Below are positions 44,793 through 57,840 of a stretch of 64,000 bases of DNA, one piece after another. Source of the stretch: Hygrophila difformis (Eukaryota > Streptophyta > Magnoliopsida > Lamiales > Acanthaceae); NCBI GenBank assembly GCA_030278955.1, contig JAOANR010000001.1, positions 41,938,890 to 42,002,889 of the forward strand, given 5' to 3'. Position 1 is the stretch's first letter. Every line of letters starts with the position of its first letter. The position numbers were made by a program, and so were the translations under genes. The notes beneath the pieces were generated by a model that was given only the letters and a program-made list of their open reading frames with translations, was not told where the DNA came from and did not search any database.

Positions 44793-47740
44793 CTATGGAA
44801 GTATCAGATGCAGAATGAAGTTGGGCCGCAGTAGATCGGATTCTATCAACCACGGCTTGAGTATCCGACCACAAACCACGAAAATGCTGATGATCTCGTC
44901 ACTAAAGGAGGTCCTCAGAGAAAGATAACCCATCTCTTGCTGAAGACTGGCAAGCTTATCTCTTGGAGCCTGGGCAGATTTATGAAGCTGCTTGACAAGG
45001 CCTTGCAGGTGAGCCGATTCCTTATCCACCTCAGCCAGGGCATTCTTCACGCCTTGCGCCTCATGCTGGAGTCGGCTAATTTCCGAAATGATGGTAGAGA
45101 GATTGTCCGAATACTTGAGTCTAAGATTATCATTGGTTGACAATTTATCCATATAAGCTTGATAATCAGAAGCATGCTTATCGAATTCCAACTTATGAAG
45201 GGTAAGAGAGGCCTGCTCATCTTCAAGATTTTTACGAGTGGCCAAGATATTGGGGAGCTCTAGGTCCATCCATAAAATGCAAGTGAACATTGCCTGATGG
45301 GCATCTGCCAAGCCAGAGGTAAGAAGTTCCTCAGAGAAGGACTGTTTGATATGGGAGAGAAGCAAGAGAATAGGCTTGGTTTGAACCGAAAGAGCATCCG
45401 ACTGACAAGTAATCAGACGCTCCAATTTGTCCAAACAAGCCTTGAAAAAATTAGGAAATTCCGACGGAGGGAGAGAAAATGAAGGGGAAAAAAATCATCC
45501 AAAATACTCCTGCCTGGAAAAGAGAAGAAGGAGTAACGTCACTAAGAGCCATCCCTTCTTGCCATACACGGGCAAGAGAGGGGTCAGGAAGAGAAACAGT
45601 TGAGGAGGAAGGCAGAGCAACCATCAGAGAGACAGTCGGATCAGGGGTGGTTAAATCGATGTCACCAACCCCAAAAGTATTAGAAATCGAGTTTGGCCCC
45701 AGGCCAGCTGATGAAGCAGGAAGAGCACCAGAGACAATGGCCGAAGTCTCGTCAATAGGGTCAAGAGCCGAATGAGAAACAGTGGAACGACGAGGCATGT
45801 CATTCGGGCCAGGCGAATGATCAGGCGATACAGAAGGGCTAGACAAACTGGCAGCAGGGTGAGCCTAAAAGGAAAGGAAATGAGTATCAGAAAAACAACA
45901 GCGAATAATTTAAAAGAATGAAGAAGGGGAATCGCAGGAAACCTGATCAGTAGATACAACCGATCCAGTGAGAGGCGAACGAGTCGACCGTCTTCGAGCC
46001 TTGGTGGTAGGTTCGCCTTTCGACTTTCCCGAACTTGGAGCAGTACGTTTTCGCTTCGAAGAAGCAGCAGGAGCAGACGAAGTATGTGAGCGAGGCGGAA
46101 GAGACGAGACATCGTCTAAAGCTCCTACAAAAAAAAATGGAGGAAAAAGTTTGAGAAAGACACGTGACATATAAAATAAGGAATCGAAAAGACTTACTAA
46201 GCAAAGGAAGTAAAGGATCATCCTCTTGAGAAGAACAGGAGTAATCGGGGGCCGATCCGATAACGTAAAACATCATAATACCTGGGAAGCCACGAGAAAT
46301 GAGGAAGGGCTGCAGGTCAGTTCCAAATTTAGCATGAGAAAGAACTTTTTCCCAATCGTCAAAATGTTTTGTCGACAAACCAGGACGGATATCAAAGGAA
46401 CGAACTTCAAAATTACAAATTCGGAGAGCCCACGTTCGACAGAGACGACGGCTCTTCTCTGGACCGAATCCTTTAAAGGATTTATTATACTGATTCGGAT
46501 CTCCACGAAGAGGAAGGACCACGTCCTGAGCAAACCCGAACTGCCGACTGACCAGATGTGGATTATAAACTTAAGAAAGGATAGAGTGATCAGGGGGAAC
46601 GAACAACGAGCAGTTGAAGATGTGACGAGGAATGATGCAAGCGTTCCAGACCTGAGCAAACGCCGGCGGGAGAGGTGCACCGAAAGGGGGAACGCCAATA
46701 GCCGAAACCCAACGGTTAGGAGAACCAGAGTAAAGATAGCAAGATGAAGAGTCAAGAGGGGATCTGTTCATAAAATAGTAGATCCATTGCTCAATTCGCA
46801 TGTCGGGAAAACGGATCCCAAGAAGATCATTATCCGAAGGAGGAGTGGTATCAGAAGACTGGGTCTCAAAACCAGAAATATCTCTAAAGTGCCAAGCAAG
46901 CCAAAGATGAAGAAACCAAAGAGGGCCATGAGACCTATTGAGATGACCATCAGCCCATCCATGTACCTGGGACGAAATGCCAGAGTACAAATGGACTAGA
47001 AAGTAATCGGCAAGAGGCAAATGGGTATCATCCATAAGCGACTTAGCCAAAGGATAAGTCTCAAGGACAACATTCTTAGCGGGCGCACACCAGAAAAATC
47101 GGCTAAGAAAATGCATTAGAAAAGCCACGGGTTCCGTCTTGAGAAGTTCGGGCTTAGTACCACAATATCGAGTAATCCATAGGGCAAAGGTAAGCCCCGA
47201 AGAATAGCCGGTGGATTTCGTCGAGGGTTTTTCGGAACCAGTAACACCCAGAAAGTGTTTTCCAAGAGAGGGTAGGTCCAAGAGAAGCTTAACATCTTCA
47301 ATAGTCGGAGTCATCATACCCCAGGGAAAGCAAAAACAGTTGATAGAAGAATTCCAGAAATAGAGGAGGGCTTGAATATGCCGATATTCAGGAGGAAAGG
47401 GTTGAACACTCAACTTAATCAGATGATTAATACCGGTGGACAACCAAATCGGTTCACATTGAGGACGCACCTGGTCATACCAAGCAACGTGTTCAGAAGT
47501 CTCGATGGGCCAAGTACTGAGAGGACTGAAAACTTTAGCGGAAAAGTAATCCGAAAATAAAGGGATTGTCTGCAAATCACCGAAAAAGGTAGAAACAGAG
47601 GCGGCGGCCTCTATGGAAGTCGCAAGAGGCCCGAGAGTATAATAGCCTTCATCAGTAAGACGAAGGGAAGATGTATCGGCGAAGGAATCTTCGATATTCC
47701 TGATTTTTAAGGAAGAAGGTGAGAAAGTCGGTTGCGCCAT
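44793..47740 (-). pseudogene. Antisense plant mobile domain (PMD) gene with introns inside the Tat element
   Basis: Start ATG 47740-47738 (MAQPTFSPSSLKIRN). Predicted exon 1 is 47740-46198, ending CTTA|GTAAGTC; exon 2 is 46124-45943 (acceptor TTTGTAG); exon 3 starts at 45864 (acceptor CTTTTAG). Phases agree across both introns. The PMD core covers about residues 95-300, with the signature FPWGMMTPTIEDVKLLLDLP at 138-157 and a later WFLHLWLAWHF. Exon 2 is Ser/Lys/Arg-rich with a KRKR nuclear-type signal; exon 3 is Ser/Pro-rich; a long coiled coil (residues coded by 45434-44880) follows in a shifted frame. Lesions: one in-frame TAA at 46573-46571 and at least one frameshift near 45450-45540. 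PMD proteins include Arabidopsis MAIN/MAIL1, and PMDs are also known in transposons. The role here is unknown. Confidence 0.82.
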
Positions 47741-47952
47741 TGAAAAAAGAGGGAAAAGTTACAGAGAGAGTATGGAAATGTATAAGAATGAGAAAGGGGC
47801 AAGGATGAAAAGGTTATAGAGTATGAAGAAATTTGAAAAGACGTGGCCGGATTCCAAGGGGGAGTTAGCGCACGAAAAGGAGAAGGTGAGAAGGCTGAAG
47901 TTTACTTGGGCTCTTTCTAGAGACTAAAATTCGCCCAAGTAAAGAGGGCATC

Positions 47953-48623
47953 AGTTGGGGCCACAAGAAGTAGTGGGCCGAGAAAAGGAAATTGGGCCAT
48001 ACAACATGGGCCAAAGAAGAGTTTTAAAAAGTGGGCTTAGAATTGATTGGGCCGAAAGTTAAAGAAGAACGATCCAAGACGAAGAGTCTGAATAGAGGAG
48101 TATTCCAAAGACAAGAAATTTAATCCAAAATTAAGCCAGAACAGCCGATTATGGGAGACGAGAATCGGTTCAAAGGAATCGACCGGAGAGCGGTTACCAA
48201 AGCTCCGGCTATAAATAGGGGATGCCATGCACAAAATCAGGGGAGACCAATCCAACCCCAAAATTCCTTTATCAAATTTAATTGTTTGTATCTTTACTGC
48301 TTTCTTTACAGCTTTCCTTTACAGTTTTTCCTAGACTCTAGCTTAGCTTATAGCGGTTACTTTCCAAGTCCACCGTTGTTTCTCAACAACCGGTAGTTTG
48401 GTTCCATTTTACCGCTGAATTCGCCGTTGTTCCTTAACAACTGGTAGATTCTCCAATTGTATCCAGTTTGCCATTATAATTCCATTGAATGTTCAGTCAA
48501 GTTTGGGCGTAATTAGTCAAGTTTGGGCGCATTATTCTAAATACGGACCCGTAATCGGTTTGATCCTTTTCCGATAGCCTCCCTTGACGAGAAAAAGATC
48601 CTTGTCTCAGAGCCAGCCAAACA
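47953..48623 (+). repeat. 3' LTR of the Tat element
   Basis: Partner of 35962-36632, same length, about 30 differences by eye including a 7-bp patch (TCGGCCG versus TAATCCA). A short purine tract (AAAGAGGGCA, 47941-47950) precedes it. TATA box at 48210-48217. Confidence 0.92.
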
Positions 48624-48628
48624 GTAAG

Positions 48629-51002
48629 ATATTTGACAGAGGGTAAAGAAAATTAGTATAATCATTGTACAACCAAACGGGAAATTATTTATCATTTTCA
48701 TTACTACAATGAGATGAATATAAAAATTACAGAACATCCCCATATTTCCTGGGACCATATTCCGCCAGCATCCTTCGAAGCCGATGGTGAATTTTTTTCA
48801 AACTAAATGTCCTCTAATCGAGCAAGGTTCAATATTTTGAAAATAGTGCGGGAAAACATATACATCAAAGTATAATAAAAATACATAAGCGAGAGATAAT
48901 ATAACTATATGGTGAGATGGGATTTATAATACAATAGTAAAAACAAACATACTTTTTATCCGATTTTCTTGAATAATTATTTAATATCCATCGATCATTA
49001 CATTAATTGTGAATATAATATAATTAATGTTTATGTGGATAATTATTGAAAGAATTATTCATAATTTCATTTAATGTTTAATCAATCATTGATGGGGTTA
49101 CTTTATATTATATTTTTTTATATCTTTTTGGGATTATTGACTAAAAATTATAGGAAGATCCTTATATAATGGTAGGAAGATCTTTATATAATTCTAATAG
49201 ATATGTATAAATTAATTAATGAATCATACTAATATAGAGTGGTTTATATAATTCCAACATTGACTTATGAGCTTTGCATATTATTTTTCTCAATCGAGAA
49301 TTAAAGGCAATTGATCCAAAATTAGAATAGAAACATGGAAAAAATAGAAATTATTTTCCAAGTAAAAAAAGACATGGAAGAGAATATAAATTATTTGAAG
49401 TGATCTTTTTCAATAATTCAAATTCCGAAGCTCGTTTTATTAATTGGCCACTATTTTTTTGTTTTTAATGGTCACATTAATTCACTGCAACTATCAAAAT
49501 TATTTATATATAATATACTATTGTTGCTACATCCATCTCTAAATATACAATTACTTATGTAAATCAATTACAGAGTCCTTCAAATAATTTATTACATAAT
49601 TAATTGTTCAAATTTATTTTTGTTTGAATAACTAATCATTCCATAAAGGAAACAAACAATAATTATATGACTAATTTCATTATTTTTGTTAAGAAAATTT
49701 CTTTTTTGATAATATAGATAAAAATAGATCTATCTTAGAAGATAATTGGGGTATTTGGCAGAACAACAATTTTGAATCAGCTCATTTTTTCAGAAAAAAA
49801 ATTTGTTTTAAATAGATAATATAACGAATCCGCTGCAATAAGTAGCATTTTGGATTTCAACTTATTGTAGCAAAAAACTGGTCTCAGAATTGCCAAACAA
49901 CTACTTTTGACTGATTTATTACTCACGGAATAGTTAACAGCTAACAACTAATTGTCAAACATGACCAATAACTTTGGAAAGTTCCAATAATTTGGTATGA
50001 ATGAGTAATGATGACATAGATTATTTTTTTCAACATTATCTCTCTCCCAAAAAGACATAACAACATAATATAATTTTTAGGAAGTAAATATCATTTATTC
50101 TCCTATGAATTAAAATGGTAGGGCCAACCACTGATTAATTCTTACGTCACACCCCATTCAATTCAATTTTATTTTGACATTGGCAATTATATTAAATAAT
50201 TTATTTAAAAAATATTGATTATTTGTTAAAACCGTAATTCAATATAGATATGAGGTTGTTTAAAACCTTACAATTAAAAAGTAAATTAGACCAAGTTAAA
50301 TATTTTTGAATTTAAAGAGAAAATATATGGTTATATATAAAATTTATTATAAATATTGGTTTTGATCTAAACAGATTACTATATGATATAAAATATTTCA
50401 TTTCTAACAATTTATTATAAAATAAATTAAAGTACCCAAAAAATATAAAGGTAAGATAAAGACATAAAATACCTCCAGCTTATGCAGTGTGTATTAATAT
50501 TAGGTTTGGAAGTAATTTAAATCCATGATATTTTTATATATAAACATTAAAATTAAAATAAAATTATAGGAAAAAAATAAATCTTTAAAAATCAAATATA
50601 AAGAGTTACAATTTTATACTCTATAAAAAATATTTTTTTTAATAAATATACAATAAATCATTTGATACATAAAAAATACAATTATATGCTCTACAATTAT
50701 ATCTTCCATATCATGTCTCTACAATTATGTCACTCCAATTGACTTTCATCTTGCGCTTTAGAATTGCTTCACCATCAAAAAGATAAATGATCATTTTCCA
50801 TATACATACCTAAATATACAACTATTAAAAAGCAAAGATAGAAGAATAATAAGTTAGATGGTGGCAGATGGTGTTTTCCACCATAACCGATAGCAATTAA
50901 ACAATAAAAGAAACCAAAAAAGCTAAGACAAAAAAAATCTCACCAATCAAATATATTGTAACATAATAAAAGAACACAATATTAATCTGTGAAGAACAAA
51001 AA
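48629..51002. other. AT-rich intergenic DNA
   Basis: I see no gene, RNA gene or bounded transposon here. It includes the right copy of the dispersed repeat (49013-49247) and many short A/T runs. Confidence 0.6.
49013..49247. repeat. AT-rich dispersed repeat, copy right of the Tat element
   Basis: Direct-orientation partner of 34903-35107; shared blocks are listed there. Confidence 0.7.
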
Positions 51003-51549
51003 TTTGCTAAAACTTCCTTATATACTATGAATCCACTAACCTTTCATGTATTTTCACCATGTTTCAATCTGTCAAGAAACAACATTTAATCGATTGGATA
51101 CATAAAAAATTCCGTTCATATTACACAAATATTTAAAAAAACAAATATTTCACACTACAAAATAAGAATAATAAATAAAAATATCCTCCCAATTTCATCC
51201 ATTTAATACGCTCAATTCAAGTCCCTTGCGCTGCCTAAAAAGAAAAAAAATTCAATTTTGCTCGGCAGAGATTGAATTTGGGATTTGTAAGAAGATGGAG
51301 GAACTAATAGGATTGTAGAAGAAAAATGAATGGAAAAAAGAGGAGACTCAAAATACTTGTTATTAACCATAAAATCTAGTCTTCTATTAATTATATAGAA
51401 ATGTCATATTTTACAGGTGCACAAAATAAATCTTATTATGAAATAAATCTCAACAAACTTAATCAACCAAATCTTTAAGTTATCAAATATTAATATAATA
51501 CTTTTATTCAAATATTTAGTTTACCTTAACTTATTATTTTTATATAATA

Positions 51550-52705
51550 TAGATATATAGATTCTATATTGAAATAAGGGTGTTGAAATAGAGAAATGAA
51601 AATTGAAGGGATGAATGAGGAAGGTTGTTGAAAAAGGAAAGGGGGAAGTGTAGGGAATATAAAATATAGAAGTCTAATTTTTATATAGAAGATATAGATA
51701 CAGATATAGATATAGGTATAGATAGATATAAATATAAATATAATATATATGTGATCTCAATTAGAAAGAATTTTATATTTACAAATCTTAGATGAATGGA
51801 TTCGAATTTGACGTGATCAAATATATAGTATAAATAATTAAAGATATTATAATATTCTATTAAGATTTTATTAAAATATTATGTGGATGAGATTGTTGAA
51901 ATTGGGGAAAAAAAGATGGATGGGATGTTGAAAAAAGGCGGTGGGGAAGTGGGGGGAATTTAAACTATATTACTTTTTATATATATTAAGATTTCATTAA
52001 AATATTATGTAGATGAGATTATTGAAATTGGGGAAAAATGTTGGATGGGATGTTAAAAAAAGACGGTGGGAAAGTGGGGGAATTTAGACTATATTACTTT
52101 TATATATATATATAGATATACAGATATAGATATATAGATTATATATTGAAATGAGGGTGTTGAAAATAGAGAGATAAAAATTGAAGAGATGAATGAGGGA
52201 GGTTGTTGAAAAAAGGAGAGGGAAAGTGTAGGGAATATAGAATATAGGAGTATTATTTTTATATAGAAGATATAGATACAGATATAGATATAAGTATAGA
52301 TAGATATAAATATAAATATAATATATATGTGATCTCAATTAGAACGAAATTTATATTTACAAATCTTAGATGAATGGATTCGGATTTGACGTGATCAAAT
52401 ATATAGTATAAATACTTAAAGATATGATAATATTCTATTAAGATTTTATTAAAATATTATGTGGATGAGATTGTTGAAATTGGGGGAAAAAAGTTGGATG
52501 GGATATTGAAAAAAGGCGGTGGGAAAGTGGGGGAAATTTAGACCATATTACTTTTATATATATATATATATATATTCTATTCAGATTTTATTAAAATATT
52601 ATGTGGATGAGATTGTTGAAACTGGGGAAAAAAAGTTGGATGGAGTGTTGAAAAAAGGCGGTGGGGAAGTGGGGGAATTTAGACTATATTACTTATATAT
52701 ATAGA
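51550..52705. repeat. Nested short repeats in unit 1
   Basis: Two levels are visible. Blocks of about 125-130 bp starting (TCTATT)AAGATTTTATTAAAATATTATG and ending AATTTAGACTATATTACTT recur at about 51857, 51987, 52435 and 52575. Together with a block containing GATATAGATACAGATATAGA (about 51550 and 52129) they form an A-B-B module of about 580 bp present twice. The same layout recurs in units 2 and 3. Confidence 0.8.
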
Positions 52706-53117
52706 TATAGATATAATTACAATATTTGTTATTATTTCATAACCAATACTCTATTAATTAAAATTATAGATAAATAATTGTAAATTACTAATAAGTACAT
52801 TATAGATTGATATTATATTCATTAATGAATAGTAAATATTTGTATTAGATAAATGAACTAATTAGATAAATTACAGTACGACAATAAGTTGATGAAACTA
52901 TATATAGTTATTTTAATTTGTCAATGGATTCATTTACAAGAGTATTTCTTATATTTTTCTAATTTAATTAGAAAATATCTATATTTTTATAAAATTCCTA
53001 ATGTCTCAACGGTTTAGGGTGAATTAATATCAATAATCTATTATCGAGTACAATACGATTCACGTACTTTCTTTGTCAATGTATGACATTAGAGTCGTGA
53101 GTAGAAATATTCTTATC

Positions 53118-54412
53118 TGTAACACCCCGGATTTGGTCACCCAGGCCAGGACGCTACCGCCACACCTTTCTAAATAAGACATGATCCAAATCGAGCTTAT
53201 CTAAAAAGATGCTAAGGCTAAATTGTATCAATATTTTAAAATAATTTTAAAAACCATTTAATAGTGCCCGAAGTTAAAATCAGAGTACGTCTACCATGCA
53301 TAATGTAAAACGGTGCCGAAGCTAAAAGCAGGGCCAAAACATGCGGCCAAAATATAGTTCAAGTCCAGTGCGAAAATTTAAATAATTTAAATGCGACAAG
53401 TCTTCATAAGGTAAAACAGTCGCATCCCATCGTGCAATGCTCACCCTGCGAAATCTGAGGAAAAATAGAAATAACAACTTATCAGTACAAAAGGTATTGC
53501 GTAAGTTAATATACAACACAACGAATTTTAAAAGCTTAGAAGAGTATATAAAAATAAGATTTTAATTTAAAAGACAAATAAAATAATTTACGAAATCTCT
53601 TACTTTGTCACACTAATATTTTTACCATTGTTCGTTATGATCGAGGACACCACATATGCCCTTTGGGACTAACACCGACAAGGACTCCAAATCATAATAA
53701 AGATCCTAGGGACGTACCCTTGGGATCAACCCACCTCTGGGACTCGTACCCACGAGGGATGTGAAAGCAGTGACCCTATACAGACTGCTCCGGAGCCCTA
53801 GATAACCCATACAGATACATCTAGGAGTATAGACTCTTACAATCACGAAACCACAATATCATATATGCCGTTTTGGCTACAAAAGAGGGGGCGGCCCAAC
53901 GAGCTCCACCAAGTGCACTTATCCTCTAAAACATTGGGCATCCCACTCGATCAAAACGTACAAAGTTTAAAACCACAATTTTAATCTTTTACAATACAAC
54001 ACATTTCCAGAATTCATACATTTCAAAAACGAGTAACATTCGACTCTTAATTCATCAAAATACGCAAGACCGAATTTATCGGCAAAGATAGTACAGTGGC
54101 AGTTTTCAAATCCGTAATTGAAAATGTAGTAAATCATCTTTAAAAATTATGAAATTTTTACAAAAGCTAGAACACACCCAAATGAACATTTTTCTTAGAA
54201 ATAGGTATCTTCAAATTCGGACTCCAAATGACCTAGAAAAATTGATTTCAGAATCTACTGCTTCATGAATCTCAAACTCTTCAGTCCATCCGACCACAGT
54301 TCATTCAAAAATTCATAACAATTTCAAACATGCTCCAAAAATCATAAAATTTTATAGAGATGACCTAGACACTAAATGAAACAAATCCTATGAATACATC
54401 AAGCACGAAAAA
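53118..54412 (-). repeat. Truncated LTR head in unit 1
   Basis: Starts TGTAACACCCCGGATTTGGTCACC like the solo LTR at 60589 and stops abruptly at the unit junction, lacking the last ~1030 bp. Orientation is minus, as for the solo LTR. Confidence 0.9.
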
Positions 54413-55970
54413 TTTGCTAAAACTTCCTTATATACTATGAATCCACTAACCTTTCATGTATTTTCACCATGTTTCAATCTGTCAAGAAACAACATTTAAT
54501 CGATTGGATACATAAAAAATTCCGTTCATATTACACAAATATTTAAAAAAACAAATATTTCACACTACAAAATAAGAATAATAAATAAAAATATCCTCCC
54601 AATTTCATCCATTTAATACGCTCAATTCAAGTCCCTTGCGCTGCCTAAAAAGAAAAAAAATTCAATTTTGCTCGGCAGAGATTGAATTTGGGATTTGTAA
54701 GAAGATGGAGGAACTAATAGGATTGTAGAAGAAAAATGAATGGAAAAAAGAGGAGACTCAAAATACTTGTTATTCACCATAAAATCTAGTCTTCTATTAA
54801 TTATATAGAAATGTCATATTTTACAGGTGCACAAAATAAATCTTATTATGAAATAAATCTCAACAAACTTAATCAACCAAATCTTTAAGTTATCAAATAT
54901 TAATATAATACTTTTATTCAAATATTTAGTTTACCTTAACTTATTATTTTTATATAATATAGATATATAGATTCTATATTGAAATAAGGGTGTTGAAATA
55001 GAGAAATGAAAATTGAAGGGATGAATGAGGAAGGTTGTTGAAAAAGGAAAGGGGGAAGTGTAGGGAATATAAAATATAGAAGTCTAATTTTTATATAGAA
55101 GATATAGATACAGATATAGATATAGGTATAGATAGATATAAATATAAATATAATATATATGTGATCTCAATTAGAACGAATTTTATATTTACAAATCTTA
55201 GATGAATGGATTCGGATTTGACGTGATCAAATATATAGTATAAATAATTAAAGATATTATAATATTCTATTAAGATTTTATTAAAATATTATGTGGATGA
55301 GATTGTTGAAATTGGGGAAAAAAAGATGGATGGGATGTTGAAAAAAGGCGGTGGGGAAGTGGGGGGAATTTAAACTATATTACTTTTTATATATATTAAG
55401 ATTTCATTAAAATATTATGTAGATGAGATTATTGAAATTGGGGAAAAATGTTGGATGGGATGTTAAAAAAAGACGGTGGGGAAGTGGGGGAATTTAGACT
55501 ATATTACTTTTATATATATATATATAGATATATAGATATACAGATATAGATATATAGATTATATATTGAAATGAGGGTGTTGAAAATAGAGAGATAAAAA
55601 TTGAAGAGATGAATGAGGAAGGTTGTTGAAAAAAGGAGAGGGAAAGTGTAGGGAATATAGAATATAGGAGTATTATTTTTATATAGAAGATATAGATACA
55701 GATATAGATATAAGTATAGATAGATATAAATATAAATATAATATATATGTGACCTCAATTAGAACGAAATTTATATTTACAAATCTTAGATGAATGGATT
55801 CGGATTTGACGTGATCAAATATATAGTATAAATACTTAAAGATATGATAATATTCTATTAAGATTTTATTAAAATATTATGTGGATGAGATTGTTGAAAT
55901 TGGGGGAAAAAAGTTGGATGGGATGTTGAAAAAAGGCGGTGGGGAAGTGGGGGAAATTTAGACTATATTA

Positions 55971-56001
<31 letters not shown>

Positions 56002-57840
56002 TCTATTAAGATTTTATTAAAATATTATGTGGATGAGATTGTTGAAATTGGGGAAAAAAAGTTGGATGGAGTGTTGAAAAAAGGCGGTGGGGAAGTGGGG
56101 GAATTTAGACTATATTACTTATATATATAGATATAGATATAATTACAATATTTGTTATTATTTCATAACCAATACTCTATTAATTAAAATTATAGATAAA
56201 TAATTGTAAATTACTAATAAGTACATTATAGATTGATATTATATTCATTAATGAATAGTAAATATTTGTATTAGATAAATGAACTAATTAGATAAATTAC
56301 AGTACGACAATAAGTTGATGAAACTATATATAGTTATTTTAATTTGTCAATGGATTCATTTACAAGAGTATTTCTTATATTTTTCTAATTTAATTAGAAA
56401 ATATCTATATTTTTATAAAATTCCTAATGTCTCAACGGTTTAGGGTGAATTAATATCAATAATCAATTATCGAGTACAATACGATTCACGTACTTTCTTT
56501 GTCAATGTATGACATTAGAGTCGTGAGTAGAAATATTCTTATCTGTAACACCCCGGATTTGGTCACCCAGGCCAGGACGCTACCGCCACACCTTTCTAAA
56601 TAAGACATGATCCAAATCGAGCTTATCTAAAAAGATGCTAAGGCTAAATTGTATCAATACTTTAAAATAATTTTAAAAACCATTTAATAGTGCCCGAAGT
56701 TAAAATCAGAGTACGTCTACCATGCATAATGTAAAACGGTGCCGAAGCTAAAAGCAGGGCCAAAACATGCGGCCAAAATATAGTTCAAGTCCAGTGCGAA
56801 AATTTAAATAATTTAAATGCGACAAGTCTTCATAAGGTAAAACAGTCGCATCCCATCGTGCAATGCTCACCCTGCGAAATCTGAGGAAAAATAGAAATAA
56901 CAACTTATCAGTACAAAAGGTATTGCGTAAGTTAATATACAACACAACGAATTTTAAAAGCTTAGAAGAGTATATAAAAATAAGATTTTAATTTAAAAAG
57001 GACAAATAAAATAATTTACGAAATCTCTTACTTTGTCACACTAATATTTTTACCATTGTTCGTTATGATCGAGGACACCACATATGCCCTTTGGGACTAA
57101 CACCGACAAGGACTCCAAATCATAATAAAGATCCTAAGGACGTACCCTTGGGATCAACCCACCTCTGGGACTCGTACCCACGAGGGATGTGAAAGCAGTG
57201 ACCCTATACAGACTGCTCCGGAGCCCTAGATAACCCATACAGATACATCTAGGAGTATAGACTCTTACAATCACGAAACCACAATATCATATATGCCGTT
57301 TTGGCTACAAAAGAGGGGGCGGCCCAACGAGCTCCACCAAGTGCACTTATCCTCTAAAACATTGGGCATCCCACTCGATCAAAACGTACAAAGTTTAAAA
57401 CCACAATTTTAATCTTTTACAATACCACACATTTCCAGAATTCATACATTTCAAAAACGAGTAACATTCGACTCTTAATTCATCAAAATACGCAAGACCG
57501 AATTTATCGGCAAAGATAGTACAGTGGCAGTTTTCAAATCCGTAATTGAAAATGTAGTAAATCATCTTTAAAAATTATGAAACTTTCACAGAAGCTAGAA
57601 CACACCCAAATGAACATTTTTCTTAGAAATAGGTATCTTCAAATTCGGACTCTAAATGACCTAGAAAAATTGATTTCAGAATCTACTGCTTCATGAATCT
57701 CAAACTCTTCAGTCCATCCGACCACAGTTCATTCAAAAATTCATAACAATTTCAAACATGCTCCAAAAATCATAAAATTTTATAGAGATGACCTAGACAC
57801 TAAATGAAACAAATCCTATGAATACATCAAGCACGAAAAA
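54413..57840. repeat. Macro-tandem repeat, unit 2
   Basis: 3428 bp, very similar to unit 1; length differences are mostly in (TA)n tracts. It contains the truncated LTR head at 56544-57840. Confidence 0.95.
56544..57840 (-). repeat. Truncated LTR head in unit 2
   Basis: Same 5' TGTAACACCCCGG start and the same breakpoint as in unit 1. Confidence 0.9.

Larger units (their letters stand above)
35957..48628 (+). mobile_element. Complete Tat-lineage Ty3/gypsy retrotransposon with antisense PMD gene
   Basis: LTRs at 35962-36632 and 47953-48623 are both 671 bp and flanked by an exact GTAAG duplication (35957-35961; 48624-48628). Inside are a candidate PBS (36634-36651), gag, protease, RT, RNase H, a second RNase H, integrase, then 4.3 kb with an antisense gene, and the 3' LTR. 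The extra RNase H before integrase is the hallmark of the Tat/Ogre lineage. I count about 30 differences between the LTRs (roughly 4-5%), so the insertion is fairly old, and pol has many lesions. Confidence 0.93.
51003..54412. repeat. Macro-tandem repeat, unit 1
   Basis: Begins TTTGCTAAAACTTCC and ends ...AAGCACGAAAAA. It is 3410 bp and almost identical to unit 2. It contains an AT-rich noncoding part with smaller repeats (51550-52705) and the first 1295 bp of an LTR (53118-54412). Confidence 0.95.

Noticed and set aside
45651..46112. Leucine-rich 153-codon minus-strand frame
   Set aside because: It overlaps exons 2 and 3 of the antisense PMD gene in another frame and crosses the predicted intron.
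52084..52338. Frames reading IYIYIYLYLYLYL at 52084, 55510 and 59549
   Set aside because: They translate the (GATATA)n/(TA)n tracts of the tandem units and are not coding.
53322..53519. Identical 65-codon minus-strand frames at 53322, 56748 and 60793
   Set aside because: Identity is due to the triplication of the LTR head; the frame lies within an LTR and has no protein features.
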